From assembly GCF_032854445.1 (NCBI RefSeq), contig NC_088307.1:13716017-13780016 (forward strand): a stretch of 64,000 nucleotides of DNA, read 5' to 3'. Under the pieces are notes generated by a model, which saw only the letters and a list, made by a program, of their open reading frames with translations, did not search any database and was not told the DNA's origin. The stretch comes from Liolophura sinensis. Lineage: Eukaryota > Mollusca > Polyplacophora > Chitonida > Chitonidae. Both the position numbers and the translations under genes were made by a program. Shown piece after piece: positions 1-9,444 of this stretch (positions are counted from its first letter, which is position 1; every line of letters starts with the position of its first letter).

Positions 1-960
1 TGGCCAAGTGAATTAAATCTGTCCAGGTGAGCCATCAATCTGTTTAGGTATATCAATAACCTATCCAGGTGAACTAAATCTGTCCAGGTGAATAAAATCT
101 GGTCAGGTGAATGAAATCTGGCCAAATGAATTAAATCTGTCCAGGTGAACCATCAATCTGTCCAGGTGAACCATTTATCTGTAAAGGTGAATCAACAACC
201 TATCCAGGTGAACTAAATCTGTACAGGTGAACTAAATCTGTACAGGTGAACTAAATCTGGCCAAGTGAATTAAATCTGTCCAGGTGAACCATCAATCTGT
301 CCAGGTGAACCATTTATCTGTAAAGGTGAATCAACAACCTATCCAGGTGAACTAAATCTGAACAGGTGAACGAAATCTGGCCAAGTGAATTAAATCTGTC
401 CAGGTGAACCATCAATCTGTCCAAGTGAACCATTTATCTGTAAAGGTGAATCAACAACCTATCCAAGTGAACTAAATCTGTACACGTGAACTAAATCTGG
501 CCAAGTGAATTAAATTTGTCCAGGTGAGCCATCAATCTGTTTAGGTATATCAATAACCTATCCAGGTGAACTAAATCTGTCCAGGTGAATGAAATTTGGC
601 CAGGTGAATGAAATCTGGCCAGGTGAATGAAATCTGGCCAAACGAATTAAATCTGTCCAGGTGAACCATCAATCTGTCCAGGTGAACCATTTACATGTCA
701 AAGTCAACCATTAATCTGTCAAGGCAAACCATTTATCTGTCAAAGTCAAGCATTAATCTGTCAAGGCAAACCATTTATCTGTCAAAGTCAACCATTAATC
801 TGTCAAGGCAAACCATTTATCTGTCAAAGCCAACCATTAATCTGTCCAGGTGAACTAAATGTGCCCATATGAAACATTTATCTGTCCAGGTGACACTAAA
901 TCTGCCCTGGAGAACTAAGTCTGTTCAGGTAAGCCAACAATCTGTCCAGGTGAATCATTT
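1..960. repeat. Minisatellite, 19-20 bp unit with CAGGTGAA core
   Basis: Imperfect tandem array of a 19-20 bp unit, roughly CCAGGTGAACTAAATCTGT, that runs off the left edge of the window. Units differ at a few positions (GGCCAAGTGAATT, CCAACAACCTA, AAGGTGAAT variants). A higher-order period of 120 bp is visible, because the variant beginning TGGCCAAGTGAATT recurs at 258, 378 and 498. From about 690 to 850 the unit drifts to a CAAAGTCAACCATTAATCTGT form, and the array decays after 900. Most units carry the E-box CAGGTG. No coding potential. Confidence 0.93.
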
Positions 961-1879
961 ATCACATTAAGTGAACAAAAATCACGTCAAAAGACATAAA
1001 ACTTTGATCACTATTGTAATTTCATAGGCTGCAACAAACTGCAAGATCTAAATTCTTGTGGTGATTTCCTTAGCTCTCACATTCCTTGAAGAGATACTGT
1101 ACGGCATTTCACATGTTTACTATCAGGGCTACGCATTTCAATCAAATTAATGTGAAATTTACAACATACATGTAATTTCAATTTTAAAATGGTTGATAAT
1201 CTGATAGAAAGGATAACAAACCAACGAAGTTAAAGATGGAGTTGCATCAGGTTTAGATTTGATGGAAATGCATCAGCTATTGAAATCTGCACATGCTGTT
1301 GATAAGTTGCTTAACTGTTCAACAATAGTGATAATCATTTGATCCCGATTATTACACTCCGTCATTCTGACGCATTACAAATTTGTTCATTTTGATTAGC
1401 TTATATTTAGAGGCACTAAGAGGTGAACTCTAATGACTCGATAGACAAACTTCAGCATTGTCATGAAGATCTGGCATCAAGTCTTGTCAACAATGTTACA
1501 CTGGCATCTTTACGACCAACTTCTTAAATTGTGGTTAAATTGCTTTGAAAGCAACTTTTCTCTTTAAAAATGTTCACGAGATATAATGCTGTACAAAACC
1601 CACACCTGCTGGTATGCACCTTTGGGCATTATACACCATTTCTGGAACCTGTGTTTTTACAGGGATTGCTCTTTAAATACTTAACATTTGTCAACCTGTC
1701 CTTTCAGCAATTGTTATGGTGAGGGAGAGGTTGTCACCATGGTCTGGCTGGGTATTCACAGACATCTAATGGATGAGTTCTCAGGCAAATGACAAAAACA
1801 TGATAGACACACAGTGGATAATGTAGGCAATGCATGTTCAGCAATGCAATATCAGGATTTGTTAGCTCATAACATTTGA
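961..1879. other. Unannotated AT-rich DNA
   Basis: Low-GC non-coding sequence with stops in all frames. No repeat, RNA gene or splice-flanked open segment was recognised. Confidence 0.5.
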
Positions 1880-2126
1880 TTCATTTATTTGATCAGAGTT
1901 CTATGCTGTACTCACTACGAGGAATATTTCACTTATGCAACAATGGACAGCATAAAGGTCGGAGGAAACCGGGGAGAGCCCCAGGGAAACCCACGATAGG
2001 TTGCTGGGAGACCTTTCCAAGTACGGCCAGAGAGGTAGCCAGCAGGGGCTGGGCTTGAACTCACAGCTTGGTGACAGGCTCTTAAGACATTGTGCTGAAC
2101 TGACACGCTGACCACCTCGGCCATAA
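1880..2126 (-). mobile_element. SINE-1 copy, near full length, decayed
   Basis: tRNA-derived SINE in antisense orientation. The tail (TTTATTTGAT) is at the left, then the conserved 3' body (AATATTTCACTTATGCAAC; GGAGGAAACCGGGGAGAGCC) and a degenerate tRNA-like head at the right, ending near CTGACCACCTCGGCC. Many substitutions against the fresh copy at 9445-9710 mark it as old. No clear target-site duplication remains. Confidence 0.85.
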
Positions 2127-2517
2127 CTCTAATATGCAATGCGTGCGTACCTATGTAAATATAATACGCATCTAGCGAGATTAATTTCATTGGTGTTTAG
2201 CAGCCAGCATTAAGATAGGTGTAAACCATGTAGGACACACCTTCTGAGAGCTAACAGATAACAAAAACTGTTGTTTCATACAAAACCATATTTCTCACTT
2301 GTCATTCATAAACTGTGTTGTCAATATCAAGTACCCTAAACAGCTGTGAGAGCAGGGGATCTTTTTTCCTCTGGAAAAAATGCCTCTCCAGACTGAAAAC
2401 CCACTTGTGTGTCCTAATAACTGAAAACAAGCACCTCTAACCACTAGACGATGTGTCAGTAATATGATCTGTGATGCCAGGGACAACAATGTCACCTACC
2501 GCTGCTAAATAAATATT

Positions 2518-2671
2518 TATTTGTTTATTTGATTGGAGTTTTACGATTTTGCAACACAATTATATTTTGCTCATACAATGTACCAAGGCAGCTAGAATTA
2601 TGGTGGGAGGAAACCCAGCAGAGCCCACGGGAAACCCACCACCATCCGCAGGTTGCTGGCAGATAATACTT
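2518..2671 (-). mobile_element. SINE-1 copy, 5'-truncated
   Basis: Antisense SINE-1. The tail TTTATTTGATTGG is at the left and the body continues to GCAGGTTGCTGGCAGA; the head is absent. AAATAAATA-rich sequence on both sides could be a duplication but is too simple to use. Confidence 0.85.
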
Positions 2672-2673
2672 AA

Positions 2674-3636
2674 ATAAATAAAATGAAGGATCATGTGGCA
2701 TGCAGATACAGGTTGAGATATCACCATACTGGGCAGGAAAAGAAAGACTCAACCTTTAGCTAGATCATAAAGCTAGACATCACAAAATGGATTTCAGTAA
2801 CCATCAACTGTAATCTGTGCTATACACCCTGAAGTCTAAACCACACTGAATGAGCAGGATTTCAAATGTTGGCAAAAAGAAACACTTGCCAAACTAGCAA
2901 GTACACTTTAGATCAGAAATTACACACGACATTTTCTTAGATATTGACAAACTGACGCATTTCTCAGAGGAAGAAATCAGTCTGTTAACTGTTTATTTAC
3001 AATAGAATATGTGTCTCTTGAAGCTAAAATCAATCCGTCAGCTTATGATTTCATTTTAATTTCAAAAATCTTTCAAAAGAGATAGATTTTCATCACTGTG
3101 CTCATCTGTTCTGCAGAGAATTATTTCTAAGTTATTGTCAAAATTGATCAGCCCTTTATTCAATTTTAAACTGAATTCCAAATACTCTAATGTTGCCAAA
3201 GTATACATTGGCCATTTGAGCACAATAACATGTGTTCTACCTCATTTATCTCTAACAGTCACTTCCAGATAAAATATTGGTAAATGGGTCTAATTTAAAT
3301 TATTGGGACACCTCACACTTATCTAAATATTGAATTTCTTCACATGTTTTTCACAACATTATCATTCATTGACCATTCATTGACCAGAACTGTATATGTT
3401 GGCAGGCTTGATGTGTGTGCAATTATATCTCACCACAATGCGCAAAGAGTTACCTCCCATGCAATCCACAAATCTGCCATGATACTGCTTCAGGCTTCTA
3501 AAGTGATCACATTTATGATTAGTCTCAAACTTACACATACACTCAAAATAAAATACTGTATCGCTCATCAATGTTTATCAGAAATATTCTACTTCCTAAA
3601 AAATTGATTCATTGCTGCCAAGTTGCATCCAGTAAA
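2674..3636. other. Unannotated AT-rich DNA
   Basis: No recognisable gene or repeat. Short open frames here have no splice context or recognisable composition. Confidence 0.5.
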
Positions 3637-3638
3637 TC

Positions 3639-3864
3639 TGGGCCAAGTTGTTCAAAACGGTTTTAACACCTGATATCAGGCTTAACTTTAAGCCAAGTGT
3701 TCAATCTGGTATTCGGCTAAAAATAACAGTGTAAAAGAACTTTAAATAATAAGTAAATGTGCTGGACAACAGCACTGGCTGCTGAACTTGGCTAAACTCT
3801 TCAATACAAAATTTACTTAATGCCTGTATTACATGTAGCTGATACATTTTGGACAACTGGACTC
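3639..3864. mobile_element. Foldback/MITE-like element, family D, copy 1
   Basis: The left end GGGCCAAGTTGTTCAAAA and the right end TTTTGGACAACTGGAC are near-perfect inverted repeats. Inner parts are also related as inverted repeats (AAGCCAAGTGTTCAAT against ACTTGGCTAAACTCTTC). A related copy of the left half lies at 18771-18868. Small size and lack of a protein suggest a non-autonomous DNA element (inference). Confidence 0.6.
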
Positions 3865-4127
3865 AAAGAACAAACTCCATGTTGTTTAGCACTTCCCTTC
3901 AATTAGATCCAGTAATAGATCTCCAAATTAGACTACCAAGATTAAACCCCCAGTTTTGAATGAACAAAGGATTCTGGGTTAGTTTCAACCATATTTTGAT
4001 AAAAAAAAAAAAAAATTTACGTCTTGGAAGGCCAAAGTATAAACGCATGGAAAGCACAGTGAAAGAGAAACTGAAAGACTGAAAAGTAAAGTAAAAGTTT
4101 GAAAATGAAAGTGACAGCAAGACTTAC

Positions 4128-4299
4128 TTGTATCTTCCTCCTGTACACAGGCAAAGTCTTCAGGGCTGTGTTGTATAGCATTCTCCTTGATACTCTGTAG
4201 AGTCTCATAGCCCCAGCGCTTGTCAAACTCCTCTTTCCCACAATCCAATCTAAGAGTTTCCAAATCACCACTGCAGCTAAGGTCAGACATATTGGCAAC
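4128..4299 (-). CDS. Internal coding exon of an unidentified protein (downstream exon)
   Basis: Minus-strand exon of 172 bp: 57 complete codons plus one base (phase 0 in, phase 1 out). The acceptor reads TTGTTTCTAG immediately before GTTGCC, and the donor is the consensus GTAAGT right after GATACAA. The frame is open throughout and joins in phase with the exon at 7232-7356. The peptide is acidic and hydrophilic, with the cysteine-containing start VANMSDLSCSGDLE, a central KEEFDKRWGYETLQ and an end near SPEDFACVQEED. No transmembrane segment is visible. I do not recognise the family and assign no function. Its first 35 bases or so recur in decayed form at 4847-4881. Later exons would lie at lower coordinates, probably beyond the left edge. 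Confidence 0.8.
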
Positions 4300-4426
4300 C
4301 TAGAAACAAGATAGGACATAGAATATATCTATGCTTGGCGTTTTATGTTGTACAAAAACAATTTTTCAGTCATAACACAACACGGAGTCGTTAGGTGTGC
4401 ACACATACATGAATACTGAAGCATCA

Positions 4427-4676
4427 TGATGAAGACACCCCACACTGAACCATCATGACGAAGACACCAAACACTGAAGCATCATGATGAAGACAACCCA
4501 ACCTGAAGAATCATGACGAAGATACCCCACACTTAAGCATCATGATGAAGACACCCCACACTGAAACATCATGATGCAGACACCCCACGCTGAAGCATCA
4601 TGATGAAGACACCAAACATTGAAGCATCATGATGAAGACACCAAACAATGAAGCATCATGATGCAGACACCCCACC
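4427..4676. repeat. Minisatellite, about 29 bp, GAAGCATCATGATGAAGACACC
   Basis: About nine imperfect copies of a unit GAAGCATCATGATGAAGACAC followed by a spacer such as CCCACACT. The array abuts the CCACCCAGTCATATTAC end of the SINE-3 copy at 4677-4854. That family, as I recall it, carries a similar CATCATG...GAAGACACC segment next to this end, so the array may have grown from SINE sequence (inference). Confidence 0.85.
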
Positions 4677-4854
4677 CAGTCATATTACATTGACACCGGG
4701 CCGTCCGGTCCTGTTTCCTTGCTCTAACCTCTCAGTGAACATCACAAAGCGAGGTAGCAACAAGTACCATTCTTTAAAGTCTTTGGTATAACTCAATCTG
4801 GGTTTAATCCCAGGTCTCCCGACTTTCAGGCAGCCATGAGGCCACTGAGCTTCT
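4677..4854 (-). mobile_element. SINE-3 copy (tRNA-derived)
   Basis: Antisense SINE. On the minus strand it starts GAAGCTCAGTGGCCTCATGG (A-box-like), then GGGATTAAACC (B-box-like), then a body with AAGACTTTAAAGAATGG, CTACCTCGCT and GGCCCGGTGTCAATGTAA. The body is recognisably related to SINE-2 at 22631-22920 (shared AGACTTTAAA, CCTCGCTT, GTATCA/TGTCA landmarks), so the two are sister families. The 3' side runs into the 29-bp minisatellite. Confidence 0.75.
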
Positions 4855-4893
4855 AAATCACTACTGCAGCTAAGGTCAGATACACTGGAGCAC
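4847..4893 (-). pseudogene. Decayed partial duplicate of the start of exon 4128-4299
   Basis: Bases 4847-4881 match 4254-4288 at 32 of 35 positions by eye, in the same orientation and 593 bp away. Upstream on the minus strand a CTTGTGCTCCAG precedes the match, resembling the CTTGTTTCTAG acceptor of the real exon. The rest of the exon is missing and SINE-3 follows directly. This looks like a local duplication of the acceptor and first codons; no function is expected. Confidence 0.5.
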
Positions 4894-4899
4894 AAGAAG

Positions 4900-6014
4900 G
4901 CCAACAGTTTTCACAAAAATTCTTTTCTCTACCAGTAACAAATGTACCCATTACACATGTGGTGATGTGTCTGATCATTTTTCACAAAGATGTCCAGTTA
5001 TCACCGCTATCATCCACTGTGGGTACATGTACAACTTCCAGAGGAGCTTTGCACACACATTTGAGAATGTCAAAAGTCTTTCAAGATAAATCAGGTAAAA
5101 ACCGACCATTTATAACTTTTGTGAAGATTTATAACCGAGCAAACTCAACCTTTCAACCTCCCTACTCTATTTGTGTATTTCCTGTTTTAATATCCATTAA
5201 AATCACTCTGCACCGGTTCTTAGCATTAACGTGATGATTTGCACAAAAAAACAGACAAAAAATATAATTGCCACATTCATCTCTTTTCATTTTACATCCA
5301 AAGTTTTAAAATACTGAAGATAGGACCATCAGTAACATCACTGCAAAAAGATTCTCAAATCAGGGGAGATCACTCTAATGGGAATCTGCCTCAGTGAACA
5401 AGCAGCCCAACACAGGTCCATCTCCTCATACCCCACAGAGCATGTGCCACTCTCTACGCTCGTTTACATCACTGCCATGAAACAAACAAGTTTGAACTTT
5501 GGGGCCTGAGCAATGCATGTAGGCCTGCGCAAGCTAAGCCTCACCACTGGTGTCCTCGCACGCAACTATTTATTCAGAATTCATTAATAAAATTGTTACA
5601 GAGATTAGTTAGAAACATGTTTGAAATGGCTCCCATAAAAAGAATGCTAGTGTATACAGTTCTTGTTGTTAAAAACAAAGACTGAGAAAGAGTTTTTAGG
5701 TTTCCTAACATCACTTCCTGCCTCATCCCCGTGACTCCAGTAACCTTGGCGTACTTCATCATTTCTGTACAAACTTTGCTAGTGATGACAAATATGTACA
5801 TGTAAAGTGAACGCAGGTAGCGGCGCATGCACGGTAAGGAGCCCATCTCTACATGAGCACCTTTCTCCAAATCTACTAAATACACCATGTTAAACAGGCC
5901 AAAACCCACAATGACTTACTTCTACATACACTGTAGTTTTTACATGTCACCATAAGGCATGCATGTACATGTACCTATGTTTATCATCTATTATATATTA
6001 GTTGCTGTGAGTTA
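4900..6014. other. Intronic DNA without recognised features
   Basis: An open frame of 111 codons on the minus strand at 5574-5909 has no splice context or recognisable sequence and is taken as chance. Nothing else supported. Confidence 0.5.
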
Positions 6015-6016
6015 CT

Positions 6017-6191
6017 AGCTTCCTCTCTTAGTCGTAAGTGGGAAGGTCTGTCAGCAACCTGCAGATGGTCGTGGGTTTTCCTCGGGCTCTGCACGGTTAC
6101 CTCCCACCATGATGCTGGCCGCCGTCATATAAATGAAATATTCTTCAGCACGGTGTAAAACACCAATCAAATAAATAAATAAATAAATAAA
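6017..6191 (+). mobile_element. SINE-1 copy, 5'-truncated, sense
   Basis: Starts in the post-head region (CTTCCTCTCTTAGTCGTAAG), continues through GGTCTGTCAGCAACCTGCAG and CCATGATGCTGGCCGCCGTC, and ends CACCAATC followed by (AAATA)n to about 6191. Confidence 0.92.
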
Positions 6192-6270
6192 TATTATATA
6201 TGAGTGGCAGGAATTTAGTTTATGGATGGATGTAAGCTGTGTAAAGGGTGTCTATGCTTGTAAGTTTATG

Positions 6271-6472
6271 TGCCCTAATTCCTCAACATTTCTGCCAATA
6301 CAAGACAAACTTTATTTACAATATATGCACATTTTCAAGTAGATTTAGGAGACAAAGCTACATAGGTTGGATTGGCCAATTTCAGGGTTTCACAAAAAGT
6401 GTAATTTTATCCGTCTGCACAAAGTATTTATTTATTTATTTGATTGGTGTTTTATGCCGTCTCTGCACAAAA
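6271..6472 (-). mobile_element. MITE family B, copy 1 (interrupted by a SINE tail)
   Basis: Minus-oriented copy of the ~220-bp palindromic-ended family B: CCTAATTCCTCAAC at the left, then GGAGACAAAGCTACATAGG, GATTGGCCAATTTCAGGG and TTCACAAAAAGTGTAATTTTAT. It is interrupted at 6424-6461 by a SINE-1 tail with a 10-bp target-site duplication, and its far end is not recognisable. Confidence 0.8.
6424..6461 (-). mobile_element. Very short SINE-1 insertion (tail only) with target-site duplication
   Basis: 38 bp consisting of the extreme SINE-1 3' end in antisense (GTATTTATTT...GATTGGTG...GCCGTC). It is flanked by identical 10-bp copies TCTGCACAAA at 6414-6423 and 6462-6471, inside MITE B copy 1. 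A severely 5'-truncated retrotransposition event. Confidence 0.9.
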
Positions 6473-6479
6473 TAGGGCT

Positions 6480-6921
6480 TACAGTAAAAAATATGAAGTA
6501 AGGTTCATCATACAGACAACTGAAAACTATGCATAAAAATACTTTATATTTTTTCAGATTTTTTTAAGAGTGTTGAAAGACATTCAAATATCTGGAAACT
6601 ATGGTGGGCTTTATAAGCCATACTGACAGTGTCTAGGAACTCTGACGTCACATCACCTTTTTTTCTGATGTTCACCAGAAGGAAGGAATTTTTGGGAACA
6701 TTATTTCAGTAACCTTTCACTCATGGGTAAAGACAATTATTCCAACATTCAGTGTTGTGATTAGATTTGAAAAACTTCCTGTGACGTCAGAGTTCCTAAC
6801 CTCTGATAGTTTGGTCCATAAAGCCCACAGAATTCAAATGTTTGAGCGCCTTAAACTCTTCTCACAAAAATCTAAAAATAAATGAAAGTATATCTATGTA
6901 TGGTTTTAAGTGGTCTATTAC
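6480..6921 (+). mobile_element. Long-inverted-repeat (foldback/MITE) element, family A, copy 1
   Basis: About 440 bp. The left arm (AGAGTGTTGAAAGACATTC, GGTGGGCTTTATAAGCC, TAGGAACTCTGACGTCACA) is the inverted complement of the right arm (TGTGACGTCAGAGTTCCTAA, TTTGGTCCATAAAGCCC). Arms of over 120 bp surround a centre with GGAAGGAATTTTTGGGAAC. Each arm has a TGACGTCA palindrome (6643-6650, 6782-6789). A second copy lies in the opposite orientation at 39307-39757. No protein is encoded, so it is non-autonomous. Confidence 0.85.
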
Positions 6922-7231
6922 AGCATGTACTTTACATGTCCTTCATGTACATGAACATGAATTTGGTCAAATAAATAAATGGACAAAAACACTTGCAAAC
7001 AGAACTTAAGCTATTACTCCGTTGTTCATTTTTATCTGAGTTTACTACATGCACTAATATGTATTCTTAAGTGGGTACTTCGTGCTCAAGCACAAAGAAC
7101 AACAATTATGTTTGTGTTTTCAAAGCAACTGCAACTCCATTTCAGCAGGCAACCCTAATTCAACCAGTCATAGCTTTTAAAACACATGTACATGTACATG
7201 TAGGACCTGTAGAATACCACTAAAGACTTAC

Positions 7232-7356
7232 ATCTTCACTGGGATGACATGTGAAAGTGCTGCCGTCGTGCAAGAGGACACAGAATCGAGGATTCCACAG
7301 GGGGAGGGGCTGAACACCGTCTGCAAAAGCCAGGCGATCATCATCTCTATCCAGTT
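7232..7356 (-). CDS. Internal coding exon of an unidentified protein (upstream exon)
   Basis: Minus-strand exon of 125 bp: two bases completing a codon, then 41 codons, ending in phase 0. The acceptor is strong (GTGTGATTTGTTTCAG before AACTGG) and the donor is GTAAGT after GAAGAT. The peptide starts LDRDDDRLAFADGVQP, continues PLWNPRFCVLLHDGSTF and ends CHPSED, reading directly into VANMSDL of the exon at 4128-4299. The W-x-x-R-F-x-V-L-x-x-D-G-S pattern is loosely like a PH-domain strand or a beta-propeller blade, but this is too weak to assign. Codon use is GC-richer than the surrounding AT-rich DNA. Upstream exons were not found and may lie beyond the right edge. Confidence 0.82.
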
Positions 7357-7427
7357 CTGAAACAAATCACACAGACAATAACCCATTAGCACACTGCCTC
7401 TGTTATCAAATTCTTTATTACAGTTCT

Positions 7428-7787
7428 TGACTTTAACACCTCACTCCAGATTTTTTAGTATTTCTCAAGTGACACATTTTGCTTGATTCTGATTGCTTCA
7501 TCCACCTAACAAGGCCACTTAAAAGATTTTTGTGAGGGTTGATTATTTTCTGATCAGAAAAACTTAAATGTTGGCATCAGAACTTAAAATGATGTGCTCA
7601 GTCTGCGGATGGTCAGTCGTGAGTTCCCCCCGGGCTCTGCCTAGTTTCCTCCCACCATAATGCTGGCCGCCGTCGTATAAGTAAAATATTCTTAAGTTCG
7701 ACGGAAAACATCAATCAAATAAATAAAATAAATCTTGATGAGCTTATGAAAGTACACTTCTAGAAGCCAAACTTTAGGTGTACAGGC
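7428..7787 (-). mobile_element. MITE family C, copy 1 (interrupted by SINE-1)
   Basis: Minus-oriented relative of copies at 13182-13418 and 31747-31974. Shared landmarks include AAGTGACACATTTTGCTTGATTCT, GGCCACTTAAAAGATTTTTGTGA and TTGGCATCAGAA. The end CAAACTTTAGGTG at about 7773 recurs as the terminal inverted repeat in the other copies. A SINE-1 copy sits inside at 7599-7735. Confidence 0.65.
7599..7735 (+). mobile_element. SINE-1 copy, 5'-truncated, inserted in MITE C
   Basis: Begins AGTCTGCGGATGG, contains CCCGGGCTCTGCC and CCATAATGCTGGCCGCCGTC, and ends in (AAATA)n. Flanked by TGATGTGCT (7590-7598) and TGATGAGCT (7736-7744), a 9-bp target-site duplication with one mismatch. Confidence 0.88.
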
Positions 7788-8298
7788 ATTATAGGCACTA
7801 TGATCGATAGATAAATGCACAACAAAACAGTGACAGTTGGATTTGAGCTCGCAACCTCAGCAGGTGTCAATGACCTGAGTCAGCAAAACCTCTCTTTTTT
7901 TAATAGAACATGATCATAACAGCTAAAATGATTGAATATCCTAGCTCAAACTGGAGATATAACATATATAGTTTTATTAATTTATTTTCCTTTTTTAAAG
8001 TCATTTAATTCCGCCAGTAACTTGACAGCAAGCAGACTTGTCAGCAAAAAAGGCACATAGTCAAACATGTTATTATGTTTTCTCTTGAAATTATTATGAT
8101 TTCTCTTGAATGGGCTAACATCTTATCACTCATGTAATTCATTCTGACTGAATAGTGCTAACATCTTTAATGCCTGCAGGCATACATGTATATAGAAGGC
8201 AAACACTTGCATGCAGTCCACTGGGGATCAAAGCCGATTATTACAAATATATAAAACAGAATTTAACAGTACACATATGATTATCATCATGAACTGGA
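7788..8298. other. Unannotated DNA
   Basis: Holds a weak tRNA-like stretch around 7830-7890 (TTGGATTTGAGCTCGCAACC) that could be a degenerate SINE head. Otherwise nothing recognised. Confidence 0.35.
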
Positions 8299-8836
8299 TT
8301 TACAGCTCTATACATGTACATGTACATGTACATAAATAATGATGTGTATGCTGACTGAATTTACAGCTCCATACATGTAAATAATGCTGTGTGTGCTGAC
8401 TGAATTTACAGCTCTATACACATATGTAAATAATGATGTGAGTAATGACTGAATTTACAGCTCTACACATGTAAATAATGCTGTGTGTACTGACCAAATT
8501 TACAGCTCTGTACATGTAAATAATGCTGTGTGTACTGACTGAATTTACAGCTCCATACATGCAAATAATGCTGTGTGTGCTGACTGAATTTACAGTTCTA
8601 TACATGTATGTAAATAATGACGTGTGTGTTGACTGAATTTACAGCTCTATACATGTAAATAATGCTGTGTGTACTGACTGAATTTACAGCTCTCCACATG
8701 TAAATAATGCTGTGTGTACTGACTGAATTTACAGCTCTCCACATGTAAATCATGCTGTGTGTACTGACTGAATTTACAGCTCTCCACATGTAAATAATGC
8801 TGCGTGTGCTGACCGAATTTACAGCTCTATACATGT
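8299..8836. repeat. Minisatellite, 45 bp (49-bp variants)
   Basis: Twelve or so copies of a unit with GAATTTACAGCTCTATACAT followed by GTAAATAATGCTGTGTGTACTGACT. Unit starts fall at 8357, 8402, 8451, 8496, 8541, 8586, 8635, 8680, 8725, 8770 and 8815. The two 49-bp steps carry a 4-bp expansion in the ACATGT segment. The period is divisible by three, which creates open minus-strand frames that are not genes. Confidence 0.95.
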
Positions 8837-9431
8837 CCTTGTAAACTGCTAGTTTGGTTGGTTGGACAGATGGTGGGTTCATGTGGTTAAAATAATCAAC
8901 TTCGTTTCTTTTACAAAAAAAATGACAACTAATATAATGTTATATAAGAAAAGAGGCATACTATAGTAAGGCCTAAAGAATCAGACATTTTTTCCTGACA
9001 TGCTTGGTAATTCTATAAATCAGCTTCTAATTAGCAATTCTTATGGGGCCATGGGATGTGATATCTTAGAGCATCTGGAGCTAGACCATGGCAATGTTTT
9101 ATATCTCAACCAATGCAAATTTGTGCTTGCATATTTCTAAATACAAGGTGGTCTAATGTACAGAGAGTTTAATGTAATGGCAAACTCACATTTGTGGCTT
9201 ATGTACACATAGTACCTGGTTAGTATATACCATGTACAGCATTGACCCAACCACTAATAAATACTAGCTACATGTATACATAATTACAACAACAACAACA
9301 AAAAATACATGAGTGCTGTATAATAAACTCAACACATGTATGTAAATTTACCAATAACAAGGTTATACATGCATACATGTACATGTACATATAATATGTG
9401 TAATAGATATTAATGCTTGCACATGTACAAA
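8837..9431. other. Unannotated AT-rich DNA
   Basis: Contains runs of ACATGTACATGT and a short CAACAA microsatellite near 9286. No gene signal. Confidence 0.5.
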
Positions 9432-9444
9432 TATATGTATGCGA

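Larger units (their letters stand above)
4300..7231 (-). other. Intron between the two recognised exons
   Basis: 2,932-bp intron inferred from the phase-compatible exons at 7232-7356 and 4128-4299. Reading the minus strand, it begins GTAAGT at 7231 and ends TTTCTAG at 4300. It holds a SINE-derived satellite, SINE-1 copies, a family B and a family A MITE, and a decayed partial exon duplicate. Confidence 0.75.

Noticed and set aside
5574-5909. 111-codon minus-strand open frame in the intron
   Set aside because: No protein similarity I can recognise and it lies within an intron supported by phase-matched exons.
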